In this document: piece after piece, positions 34,861 through 47,224 of the stretch | Numbering within the stretch: the first letter of the stretch is position 1 | Layout: the number at the start of each line of letters is the position of its first letter | Origin: Ciona intestinalis | Taxonomy: Eukaryota > Chordata > Ascidiacea > Phlebobranchia > Cionidae | Reading direction: 5' to 3' | Assembly: GCF_000224145.3 (NCBI RefSeq) | Contig: NW_004190363.2 | Span: 1 to 64,000, forward strand | DNA: 64,000 nt | Made by a program: the position numbers and the translations under genes | Notes under the pieces: generated by a model | The model's database searches: none | What the model was told of the DNA's origin: nothing | What the model saw: only the letters and a program-made list of their open reading frames with translations

Positions 34861-36109
34861 CACAATAGACCGCACCACAAAAGCATTATTAGTGGACGCA
34901 AAAATAGCCTTACAACCAAACGTCAACTATTTAAGCTATAAGTGCATTTATGTTTTTGAACCTCCAAACCAAAATACACTAATTTGGTTTGCACGTTTTG
35001 CCTCAAACTTCAGAGCAACATCGAAAATGCAATTCTTGACTAGCATCACCAGAAAATGTTTCCAAAACGTTGTTCTGTGCTGTGCGTTTTGTAATATTAC
35101 ACATATGTACATATTGTATGTCCATACCAATCCAGTAAACACAATACCATGCACAAGAGTGTAACAACGTATTGAAACAGTATCTCCGGCTACTCTATTG
35201 AATTCAGATGTTTTTACAATATTTCAAATAGGATATATTACTTAAATACGTCATAGCCATAAAAATAACATGATAAAAGTTTACATGTGTGTTGAATTTG
35301 CAATATTTCAGTTTTATTCGTTCCAGGGTTGATACTCTTTGTGGGAGTTGGTAAGGAGAAACGAACGCTGAAAGCAGACATTCACAAGTTACGTGAGCGT
35401 TTCATGAATGAAAATTGTCAATCACGTCGTGATTCGTGAGATCGTATTTGACCACGTGTTTCCGCCATAGGTCTCCTGCCCTGCCACAAACGCTGTACTT
35501 CCATATTCACCTATTGTTTTTTTCTTATACTTGGTTACCAATATTTACGGTTTTGTCTTGTTATTTATTTCTTAAAATAAACAACCCACATTACGTAACG
35601 ATTACCGGGTTTTAACTTTCGTGGAGTTTTTAACGCGGACGCAGTTTATTTGCTCATTACCTTAAACGTTAAGTAATGAAAGTGTAGGAGACAACATGTG
35701 TAGATGTAGGTGTGTTTTGAACACGCTACACTTGTATGTTGGGAATAAACGTTTAATCCAGCAGATTGCGGTGATTTGCCCTTCAAAACAGAACAGTATA
35801 ACTGCCTAATAGTAATTGCAGTGTGCATTAATTACCTGAGTAGTTGGTGTCGGGTAGTACGGCGTAGTTTTTGACTGATAGCTACATCGTATGTGACAGC
35901 CAGCAGTCGTAATAACGGTTGGATCAAATGGTAAACGCAAGAAAAAATATAAGGCCCACAACGTGTGACGTCATTTACTTTTGTTCAGAGTCTGACGAGG
36001 CGCGACAGACAGGTTATTCTGGCGGGGGGTTAGGAGGCCCATGCAGCGATAATTTAGTTGTTATTGCAGAAAATTTATTAATTATTTAGGTCTAAGGAAT
36101 TACCACACC

Positions 36110-39100
36110 ATGGCTTCTAGCAATATGTATAGAATCGGAGGTAAGCGGTAGATAATTTCATTTGTGTTGACGTTTTCATAACAGCCAAGCTCAGTAACTA
36201 AACTTTCTTAGACGACGGAAGTTTTCCAAAATATTGTTGGGTAAAATACGTTATATATGTAAATGAACGGGCATTAAACCGAGGCAAAGATTTCTTTTTG
36301 CATTTGCGCTTTGGTGTGCAGACGTGCGATAAGTTATCAGTACGATCTTGCCGGTTAAATTAACTGATTACACGAATGGAGTAGTTTTGTTATCTACATT
36401 TAACTTTAGTTAAGAGCAATTCGCTCCTTTGGCGGATGAATATATTAACGTTCCGCATTCTTACATCCATTTTACCCGCGTATAAAATACAACTCTAATT
36501 AATTTATTAAAACAATTAACAATTAAACAATAATTATATATTAACCAATTTCCGTAATTTTGTAATTTTTGATGAATATTTTAAAAACACAAAATTTGTT
36601 AACGTTTTTTTAAAACACATTTTTTGTAAATATTATATTTTTATAAAAAATCTTGGGTTATTTTAGTAAAAACAGATTTTTTGTAATAAAATTAATACTG
36701 ATAACAAAAAGTTACAAACATTTAATGTTTAAACATTTTTTGGGCAGGTTCATTCAATTGTTAATATTTTTATTGTGGTATATATTACACATTTTTACAT
36801 ATATTATATATTAAACACATGTATTGTATTTTTCTAGATTACGTTTACTTTGAAAATTCCCCAAGTAATCCCTATTCAATACGACGTATAGAAGAATTAA
36901 ACAAAGTAAGATGGCAATAATATTTCGAAAAAAAAATATACTTATATCTTTAATTGTTCTATACAAGATGTATACTTGGTATTTCAATTACTGTAACAAT
37001 ATATTAATATCAGGTTTTGGCACACTACTGCCTACTGTATGATATACTGTCACCCCTTATTGGAAAGCATCATCTGTGAATTTATTATTCATATACTTTA
37101 TTTTTTACTAAAATTTGCTTAAATTCCGAGATTTGAAAGCAAAATCTGTTTCCAAACTATTGATAATCAATATTGGTCTGTTAACCCTTAAGAAATATAT
37201 ATAAAATTAAAAATCCAATAAAATAGCCTATAGCCTACAACCCTGAAAATAATTTTTTTGTCCCTGATAAAATTTGACTTTTTAATGATGAGTAACAGGC
37301 ATTGCCTGCAACACAACAGCATGTTTTCAAATACTCTAAAGTCTTTAAAGTGCAGGGGAGGCAGGAATAGTTAGATTCCTATAAAAATGAATCAAACTTA
37401 TTGGTTGTAAATGTGTATTGTTAATGGCTGCCACCTGCCACCCCGGGTTTGGCGCCTATTATTGTTTGTTATACTTACCAACTAATGTTCGTTTGTTCCC
37501 AAATTTCTAGACCTCAAGTGGAAATGTTGAAGCAAAAGTTATTTGTTTTTACCGAAGAAGAGATATTTCCAACAGTTTACTTCTGCTTGCAGATAAGCAT
37601 GCAAGTAAGTTCTGTATTCCTATGCAACCTAGATCATGATAAAAACGTTTCACTTTAAATTGTACACAGTACCACTTTTGCGTTTGGGTTTCAATTTTGT
37701 CCTGCTTTTATACAGGGTACATATGGGTATTTTAGGTAATGTGCTGCACTTTCTTGCACATGTTTTTTAAGTATTTGGCGCCATAGCACAGTGGCCGACG
37801 TCCCTACCTATATGACCCAGAGCTTTAAGAGTTCAAGGCTCCGCCGATTGTGGGTGTTTGTTTTCTTGAGCAGCCCTCAACATCAATTGCTCCAACCCAG
37901 TGATCACTGATGGGTTGTCTGAGTTATCAGTCAAAACAGAAAAACAACAAAAACCAATCACCTATAAAATAACATATTTGGTTACTTGTAATCGGGCACG
38001 AGATGTATGAAACAAAACACCTGTATTATTAAAATCCTTATTCCCCCAATGAGGATAAAGCAAGTTGCACTCATTTATTGATTCAATTCTTTTATAAAAA
38101 TATTTGGTGCAAAAACCACTGTGTCATAGTGTGGTTACTCAGTGAGCCACAAATCAAGACTTAGCCTATAATATAATATGTTATATATATTTGTTCTAAC
38201 TTGGTTTGTTACCACAGAGGACATGGAAGAAGACATGGACGAAGCTTCAACAGATTTAAGTGAAAATGAACGACACCAGTTAAACCACAAAGAACTTTAT
38301 TTATCCCGCCAACTCGACAGTTTACCCGCCACTTATATAAGGTTGGATGAACCTTAAATGTAACCACTCTAATAATATATAGGATTGGTGGTTCCGTAAG
38401 AAATCCAATTTTTTTTTTTAAATCAGTTTTGTCCTTTTTTTAGTGTGATGTAACAATTCCAATATAATGTAAGATGTAACGTAGATGCTTGTCTCGTTAT
38501 GTCTGTAATAGGTTTTGTACTAAATACTATTACATGTTATTGTTATACATGCAAATCACAGCAAAATTATTAAGACAATTGAAATATTATTAACTCTTTT
38601 ATTTTCAGGGGCAAATGCAGCGTAACTTTGTTAAACGAAACTGAAGATTTGAAGTCATATTTAAACAAATCTGTAAGTGACACTGTTAGAGACATATTGA
38701 AAGTTATTTTGGGGCAAATTGATAACACTACTTTTACCCCCCTTGAAAAAGTATTTTAAGTTATGTAACGTGTTAAACAAACAGTTTTATCACGCCCGCA
38801 TTATTCTCCACCAGGACACATTCTTTTACTCACTGGTATACGATCCAGCACAGAAGACACTTCTTGCAGATCGGGGTGAAATAAGGGTTGGTTGCAAGTA
38901 CCAGGCAGAAATACCACCTTTGATTAATGAAAGTAAGTTAATTGCTCTTTATAAGTTTGCCAACCTTTGTGTTGCATCAAGGGCCTTATATTAATGTTAT
39001 TGTTTATATATATGCATAATGTGAACTAGGCTTTATACCCCTACAGACAAAGGTCTAATATTCACTTTAAACATATTTCTAAACTAAATAAGTTTATGTT

Positions 39101-42100
39101 TTTCAGTGTAGTTATTATAGCATTGTAATTTTCATTAAAGATTAGTAATTGTTGTTTATATGACTATTGTATTCTTGCAAAATAAGTTCTGTAAAGTATG
39201 ATGCCCCTCAGGTAAACAACATATCTATTGACACCTTTTTTTATTTAAACATAAACATCATATACTACAGATGGATACGACGGGAAGGAGGATGAAAGTC
39301 GAGAGGAAATGGTTTGGAATCCAAATAATGAACTTTCGAAACAACAAGTTGATCAATTCATGGTCATTTCAAGGTTTGTACAACAGCTGCTTCTATATTA
39401 AGGTGTATACTTATATCAAGGTTGTGTTCAATGCTATACAACAGGTATATAACAGGGGTTCATATACTTTTCAAGGCATGCCCCTTTGGGTAGAAAGGTA
39501 CACCCCACTTTTTTACCCAGGAAAGCATGTTTTAGTATGTATTTTTTATTTCTTTCTTTATAATAATAAAATGTCCTATAAAGCTTTGTATTTCCAAATG
39601 GAAGCTGATTTAGAATTCCTGGTATAAAACAAATCTATGAAACATATTGTTGCTGGTAGAGAAGCCATATTGTGCTTATTTTGTGTAAATCATCTTAGAA
39701 AATATTTCTGTGTGTATAGCCTATGCCTATATATATACAATTGTGATTAAGGACCTTTATTACACACTGTATCAATGTAAGGTGGAGTTATTACATTTCT
39801 GCATTCTTGCTTAAATGTTAAATTTCTTGATAATATTTCAGACCTAATATGTTGTATGTTTTGTTTTTGATAAAGTTTCTTAGTTTTATTTCCTGTCTTG
39901 TTAACCTTTAACCTGTTGTGCATTCAACAATATTTCTCAACCAATTTATTTTAAAGCAGCTTAATGCATGCAAGGATCATACCCAAGATTACATTTAAAA
40001 CTTTGAAATATTGATCTTTTTTTTATTGTTCTTGTATTTTAGTTTGGTATAGGTTTTTGGGCCTGGCCTTATTTATGCTAATTAAAACTTACACCACCAC
40101 ATCTTAAGCTAGGATGATGTTCACAAATGCTATGCAATACCTGGATATATTTGCACAGCTGCAAACAGTGTTCTAATTCATAGTCAATATAAAGGTCAAT
40201 ATAAATGTAGAATTTAACGAAATGCAGCTGTTTTTATTATAAAAAATGGAGTAATTATTGTTGTATGAGAAAGATTTTTATAATTTGTGAAATAGTCTGT
40301 TTTATATGGTTGAGGTGTTTGTTGGGAACCTTAGCCTTAGGTGAGTTTTATCCCACTGCCACATACTTGAATAATACTCTAGTTTCAAATCACTACTGTA
40401 AAATTAATATCATTGATAGCTGGTCGTATTCTGGACATTTTTGGTTTGAAATTCATGATATTTTTTCAAACTTGTAATAAGACTGAATTTTGGTTTCAAA
40501 TATCTTTAAAAGATTGTTTTCATTACTAGAAAGTTGGTTTGTGAAGTTTGAAACCAAGTTATAAATACTTGACTTTTAGGTTCTTAATAAAAGTTGGATT
40601 TTGAATCCTTTCTAGTGTCTAGATGCAACTATGACTTCAATGTAATTGTTTATCTCATATGGAGTGATCTTCCATATGATATATATATATATGTATCGTG
40701 TTGTACGTTCACTGTGTTGTATATTAATCATTTCATAGATTGTGATTAATTTGTTTTTTATATTTGCATACAAACACGGAATAATATTTTAGAAGCTTGG
40801 TGCTTAATGTTTCAATTTTAACTAATGTAAGTTAGTTGTTTGGACTTTTATTTTAACCTTGTATTTGTAATGTCTTGACATTTTGATCAATTGCTACTGT
40901 AACTAAAATATAAGGAGACAAATATAAAGTTTTTTTTCATTTAATTAACAACTATATAAGTAGCACCATAGTACAACATGTGTTGCAACATATGGTCATG
41001 GTTTTGTATTACAAACTACATTCTATACACTGCACTCAACCCACAAAAGTTAACATGGTGTTTCTATATCTTTTAAGTGTTTGATTATTTTCTTTTCCAT
41101 ATAATGACGTCATTGCAAACGTCATTTTACTGTTAACCACTAAAGTATATGCATTGTGATATTGTAAACACATTGTAGATATAATACACCGAATTTCGCG
41201 TTCATTGTAACGGCCATTGTTGCGTGATAATGAACTTCATTGTTACGTCACACTAATTATCCATATATAAGTTGCACCACCAAACTTATGTTTGGGGTAA
41301 ATACGTGTTTGTGTATCATATACACACAAAGTAGTTCCGTGGTTTCATATTCATCCGCCTGGTATCCACCCACCAACCCCCCACAGTGGATCTATATGTT
41401 GTTGGTTTTTCTATTTCGGTTTTCCTCCGCCGTGAGTTCTAATTTGGTTTTGTAACGGCTCATATGATGCGTATGTGTGTGTTGTGTGTGTTCGCGCGTG
41501 CGTGCGTGTGTGCGTGTCCCCGCGTGCCCGGTCCGCTGACGTAGGACGGCCAATTTTCGCACTCGTGAAAACATAGATCACGTGACAAAGGTTTTGTCCG
41601 ATTGTAATTGTAATTCAACTTTGTGACGTCACATACGCCATATTTGCACCGATGCGCGCGCCATTGTGAGAAAAACGCGTTTTACGATATTTCCTCAAAA
41701 TACGGCGATCGCGAAATAAAAATTTGATAAAATATGTTTAGAATTTGATTTTTTATCAAATAATCGCGTTATATTGTAAATAATAGAAAAATATAACGTA
41801 ACACCAGACGCGCGGTAACGAAGCGGTGATATAAGAATGCATTATTGATGACGAAAAGTCGTCAGCCCCGGTGGCCTAATGGATAAGGCATTGGCCTCCT
41901 AAGCCAGGGATTGTGGGTTCGAGTCCCATCCGGGGTGGTTCAGTTGGTATTTTGGCAAAGTCTTTTGTATTCATTATAAATGTGTTTTACACATTTTAAA
42001 TTATTTTATTTTAAGTTTTTAATAATTTTTTTGACAATGTTTAATAAATTTTATGTAAATTATAGAAAATTGTGATTTTATTTTAAAAACTTTTGCTTAT

Positions 42101-45100
42101 CATTTCTGAACAGTTATTTTGTACCAGAAACTATAAATATACAGAATTTTATTTAATTTATTATTAAACTTGACTTCTATTGTATACATTTATTTAAGTT
42201 AATAATATATTTTTCAAGTATAGATTTAAAAGCGTGTTGATTGTAATTGTAATTATCTTTTTACATAAATTTATAATTAATTTATCTTTACAATAATTAT
42301 TAAAATAAATATTCTTTATTATTAACTAATTAATTAATTAATTAATAAAACAATAATATATTTTTTAGATCTGTTGGCACATTTGCGCGAGCACTTGATT
42401 GCAACAGTTCGATCCGACAGCCAGCATTACATGTTAGTGCTGCAGCTGCTTCAAGAGATATTACTTTGGTAAGTTTATATATGTTTAGTATGTTATTATG
42501 GGTTATAGTGGGTTTATTTAAGGCCTAAAAAAGATTTACCCTGCTGGTATGTGCATATGCAAACAAGCAGAGCCAAAGTGTATTGCATAACTACTTTAAT
42601 CAATGAAGTTCCCTATGTTTGATGACTATGAGTGTAACTATATTTTACAATGTCACCCTGAAGTTCCCTATGTTTGTGTAACTGTATTTTACAATGTCAC
42701 CCTGGATTTTACTAAAAAAATATATAATCTTTAAAATTTTTAAGAAATTAAAAGAAAATTATTGTTTATTCTCTATACAGTTCCACACCCTCACATGTTT
42801 GCATAAGAATAAATACAACATCGCCGATGCAATATCATCATTGGTGCCCAAGACAGGCCCCATGTTATGCAAGGATGAGATGGAAGATTGGTCGCCTTCT
42901 GAAGCAAATCTCTTCGAAGAAGCGTTGGAAAAATATGGAAAAGATTTCCTGGATATAAAACAAGACTTTGTGAGTATAGAAAATAAAATGCTTATATGAT
43001 TATACAAGTGTTATATAAATTAACAAATAAAAAATGAATTTAATCTTGCAAGTGGTGTGATAATTAATATAGTACTGTGGGGTAAGATGGATATTATGAT
43101 AGTATTACTATTAGCACCTAATTATCTTGTTTTTTACCATGATCAACTCTCTTTTGACTTTTATAGTTGTGAGGATACGAACATACGGTTATATATTTCT
43201 GTAAATATTCTTTGTTTACTACCAAATGTGGCAGTAAGTAAATAGCCTATTAACCATCTTACATTTTTTACAGTCTACTATACCTTGATTTTGTGATTTA
43301 ATGTTTGAAATTTTTTACGATTTTGTGTCATTGTAGTTACCATGGAAAACCATAGCCAGCATTGTGGAGTATTACTACATGTGGAAAACATCAGATAGAT
43401 ACGTTCAACAGAAAAAATTAAAAGCTGCAGAAGCTGAAGGAAAACTTAAACAAGTTTATATTCCTAATTAGTAAGTTGTGTTGGCTTTTATTTGTGGTTA
43501 AAATAGGTTTATTTTATAAATTCATTTATCTCTTGGACAACAATATTGGAGGCATAACCGTTAAGGGGCTTTTGGTTACGTGTCATTCCACATTTTAAAC
43601 AGGGGTAACATAGTGTGTTTTAGCAGCCAGTTTTACACCTTAATACAGCTTTTACCTAACTGTTAGGTGTCTACATAAACAAGCACGCAGTAATCAAAAC
43701 AGTAACCAATTAGCTTCCCTATGTTTAATGACTATGAGTGTAATTGCATTTTACCTGCGTCACCCCAGATTTTGTTAAAATTTAAACCTTATTTTAGCAA
43801 CAAACCAAACCCGAACCTAATCAAACCAGTAAATGGAGAAAGTAATGGGAAGGCTTGCGAAGGATGTTTCTGTAAGTTGTATATCTTTATGCTTGTTTAT
43901 GTTTAGTTTGTGTTGTAATGTGTTTGCTCTTGGGTAAGGCACGTGACGAAAATTACTTCAACCCAGTGGTCACTTTTTTTAAAATTGTCATAAGAAAAAC
44001 TTTAACTACTAACTAAAAAACGAACATGGTAAGTCGAATTTACCACTTAGATGTATAAGATCTAAACTGTACTAATATACGCCATTATTCCAAGGCACAT
44101 CTTCATTCCAATGGTACACATGGGGTCCGCCTAACATGGGTTGTAGATTGTGTGCTACATGTTGGATGTATTGGAAGAAATACGGAGGTTTAAAGATGCC
44201 ACCTTCAAGTAGATTGGAACGGATGCATAATCATAAGATTAAAGGAACAGACAAAGTAAGAGGGGGTGTTTTTGTTTTATAGCAAAGGTATTCTTAGATG
44301 TAAATATTAATAAATGCTCCAACCCAGTGGTCACTAATTAGTTGTCTTAATTGTCAACCAGACCGAAAAAAACAATCTACACACAAAGTTACACACACGG
44401 TTACTTATAAGTGGGTAAGAGGTGTTGTTAAAAATTTTTGATTATTTAAGCAGTACATTATGACACAAAATAACGCATTATGACATCACAGGAGCTACGT
44501 TACCGACCACCAAACAGCGGTGTTGCCATCGTGGCCACTGGAGGGCCTCACAGAGCACAGCGAATTTCCCACAAGACCAAACAAGCTTTCTTCTTAAACG
44601 CGACGAAACTTACACGACTTGCCCGTCGTTTGTGTAACGAGACATTCTCCATCAGACACTACAGTAGAAGGCCGTTCGAAGCAATCAACATTGCTGCTAT
44701 TAAAGCAGAATGTAAGTTGTTATGTTATTAATGGTGTTGGTAGGTTAGTGATTTTATAGGTAATGGGCCAACTCTGGCATAAATCTCAGGACACCTGATG
44801 TGGCTTACTGTAGTATCTCACCCATATAGAGTAGAATGTGCATATACAGCTTATATATAACACCTTTCCTAAGAGAGTTTTTACCCCTTGGGTGTTGTGT
44901 TTTGCCGATTGTCATTTTGCTTCTAATTTCCTTTTTGCTTTAACTCATCAGATCTTTGTTACTCTATACAAATAGATAAATAATACTTTTATTTTTATCA
45001 TTCTAGGTCAAGTAAGATTGTCTTCTTCACCAAAAGTAACGACAAAATTCCCTCAGAAGAAATGGCCTCCATTGTCAGTTGTTGTTGTTCGATTGTTGAC

Positions 45101-46549
45101 GCTTCGACCACAACTTACCCATCAGTCCGTTAAAAGTAAATTTAACTCATATTTATGTTTATGGTTTACCACTTACTATGTATGATGTTTTTTTTTTAAT
45201 TTTGGACAAAATCTGAGGTGACATGGTTAAAAAACAGTTACTGCTCTAGTTTTTGATGTATAACAACAGGGCTTTAGCTTTTATAGTATAAGACAGGTGA
45301 TAAAACATTCATGTCACTTCCGTTTCAAAAGTTGGACCATCTTACCCCAAGCCATCACCAATATAATAAAAGTTGATAAAAAAAATTGTAAAATAATGTG
45401 TTAAAAAAGTTTTTATTAACATTAAAAGTGGTATGAATACAAAATGTTTGTAATAATTTGATTAATTTGTTGCAGAATCATTGTCAAAAATAAAAACATC
45501 GGTCGAAGTCGCAACGAATAATAATCATCATTTATTACCAAGTAGTGGAAGCTTAAAGAGGAGTCATCATAATGGTATTGCTGGTGGGTTATTATGGGGG
45601 ATAATGCATATTGTGATATCATAGTTAATAACAGGGGATTATTATGTCATAGTCATTTTTAAAATATTGTTTTGACATTGGAGGGGGGGGGGCAATTTTT
45701 TAATTTTTGATTTTATGTTTGGTATTTTTTTATTCAGGTCAGAAGATGGGGGATAATGGATCAATTTATGTGAGTTGTTGTTTTTATTTATGTTTATAAA
45801 TAATATATTTTGGGTATTGATATATATATTAATACCTTGTCTGTTAATTTCTTATCTTAGTTGTAAAAGTAACAAACTTAAGTTAGGGGTTGGGGAATGC
45901 TGGAAGCTTTCCCACTGGGTGGGCGAAGCTGTATTTGTGGAACATTTAAGTGATGAAGATTTATAATCAATTATTATTTGCAGAGAGTTTCAAACGGTCC
46001 ACAGAAGAAGAAAAGGTGTTTGAATTCAACTGATGCTTCAGATGATATGTTGTTTGTATGTACTGATCGTATAAGGTAGATAATGTATATCACATTATGC
46101 TGATTCCGTTAATGTTTTATTTTGGGCGAATATAAAAAAATAAAAGAAACTTGCAAACAATCTTATGCAAAAAAGTAGTGGTAAAGTACCTGAAGTAGTT
46201 TTTGCTTGTAACATGTTTTAACGACTGTTGTTTTGTCGCTAATTTCCTTCTCTTCGCTGTTGTTCTTGTTTAATCTACGTTACTCTATAATAAATAAACA
46301 AAAAAAAGTTTTTTAAATACATAAAATATGTTTTAAATAAATAAAAAAGGGGATAAATTAAATTTATGTTGTATAAATAATCACTTTTCTTATTCACCAT
46401 CCAGGGATATACGGAAACGAATCAAATCATCAGACCAACGTAGTGCTGCAAGGAAACCAACAAAGTTCCTAATCAACATGCCGAAGTTTGCAATGAAACC
46501 ACCACCTACAAAACATATCAACCCTGAACCTATAGTGATAGATGATTAG
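36110..46549 (+). CDS. MTA: Metastasis-associated protein MTA, NuRD complex subunit
   Basis: Scaffold that binds HDAC1/2 in the nuclear NuRD repressor. 18 exons: 36110-36140, 36838-36905, 37511-37604, 38218-38341, 38609-38672, 38815-38932, 39271-39373, 42369-42468, 42781-42969, 43337-43470, 43798-43871, 44095-44255, 44492-44711, 45007-45135, 45476-45574, 45738-45769, 45984-46075, 46405-46549. They total 1977 bases, 658 residues (human MTA1-3: about 594-715). Domains in order: BAH ([27 protein letters not shown]), ELM2 ([29 protein letters not shown]), SANT ([35 protein letters not shown]-like block), GATA zinc finger (CEGC-x17-CRLC). The C-terminus ends PEPIVIDD, resembling human NEPIVLED. 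It appears to be the single MTA ancestor rather than MTA1, 2 or 3 (inference). Confidence 0.96.
37775..38095 (+). mobile_element. tRNA-derived SINE, near full length
   Basis: The head is tRNA-like, with box A-like tagcacagtggcc and box B-like agagttcaaggctccgcc. The body reads caattgctccaacccagtga and atgggttgtctg. The conserved 3' domain reads cgggcacgagatgtatgaaa, followed by a tail ending gaggataaagcaagttgcac. It is the longest copy found; many truncated copies share the 3' domain. It lies in MTA intron 3. Confidence 0.7.
41466..41520. repeat. Alternating GT/GC microsatellite
   Basis: Purine-pyrimidine alternation (tgtgtgtgttcgcgcgtgcg and gtgtgtgcgtg) within MTA intron 7, about 345 bp upstream of the tRNA gene. 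Such sequence can adopt Z-DNA (general knowledge). Confidence 0.8.
41865..41937 (+). tRNA. tRNA-Arg (anticodon CCT)
   Basis: 73 bases that fold as a cloverleaf. The acceptor stem GCCCCGG pairs with CCGGGGT, with discriminator G. The D arm contains GGCCTAATGGATAAGGC, the anticodon loop is CTCCTAA with anticodon CCT at 41898-41900, and the T arm has GGGTTCGAGTCCC. Internal A and B boxes are intact, and a TTTT run follows near 41952. It sits in sense orientation inside the 3-kb MTA intron 7 and should be transcribed by Pol III on its own. CCT reads the arginine codon AGG. Confidence 0.95.
43068..43282. mobile_element. MITE-like element in MTA intron 9
   Basis: Left end tatagtactgtggggtaag and right end tacagtctactata. 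Interior words gaggatacgaacatacggtt and attctttgtttactaccaaa match the family. Confidence 0.6.
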
Positions 46550-47224
46550 CTTGTGTGGTCCTTGTTTAGGGGATTCACCCATGTACCAGTCCTGCCACGT
46601 CGGTGCTTTTCGATGTGAGGTCCACAAACCAAATTGTCGTTCAAGATAAAATTATTTATTTTTCACTTCCGCAGCTGCAGACATTTCCAATAATACTGTC
46701 ACATGATTGGCTATGATGTCACATGGTTGACTATGATGTCACATTGTTGGCTATGATGTCACATTGTTGGCTATAATGTGAATACAGTTTTTTCAAGCAA
46801 TGTTTTGTGTTATTTGTGGGTGTTTCTGCACCTCATGCTCACTGTCTAGTTTTAATATACACCAGCAACACATTATGTATTCATACACCTCATGCTCACC
46901 ATTGAGTTATAACATGGATGTCTTCCTATACACCAGATACACATTATTCAGGTGTATTCATACACATCATGTTATCGCCCAACTCTAAGGTCACTGGTTC
47001 AAGGCTTGTCGCTGCTACCATTGTGGGTAAGGAGTATGAAATGGAACACTCATGTTATAACGACTGACAGTGTCCCGCCATACAAGATAATAACTTGCCA
47101 TCATTCATTCAATTGAACATAAATAAATAACTCTCATATTAGCAATCAACAGCAATACTCATAGATACATATACATATAAATCAGGTATTGCACAGTAAT
47201 TAAAAATGCCACAATCGTTATATC
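46550..47224. other. Convergent 3' flank of MTA and VPS39 with tandem repeat and SINE
   Basis: A tandem array at 46697-46783 is followed by a SINE fragment at about 46985-47105 (ggttcaaggcttgtcgctgc, then gttataacgactgacagtg). No gene was seen between the two stop codons. Confidence 0.6.
46697..46783. repeat. 21-bp tandem repeat, four units
   Basis: Unit tatgatgtcacattgttggc with variants (catgattggc, catggttgac), repeated about four times. It lies about 150 bases after the MTA stop, likely in its 3' untranslated region. Confidence 0.85.

Larger units (their letters stand above)
33161..36109. other. Divergent spacer between PARN and MTA
   Basis: A near-complete SINE (tail side) lies at about 33700-34005, and a diverged MITE copy at about 34255-34345. 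A CA-rich microsatellite lies at about 34814-34860. Open frames at 34684-34941 and 34892-35164 overlap the microsatellite and look non-coding. The last 250 bases before 36110, with a G-rich run at about 36025, are the likely MTA promoter and 5' leader. Confidence 0.5.

Noticed and set aside
34684-35164. Open frames around the CA microsatellite
   Set aside because: The repetitive Thr/His peptide comes from the microsatellite and no exon structure is visible.
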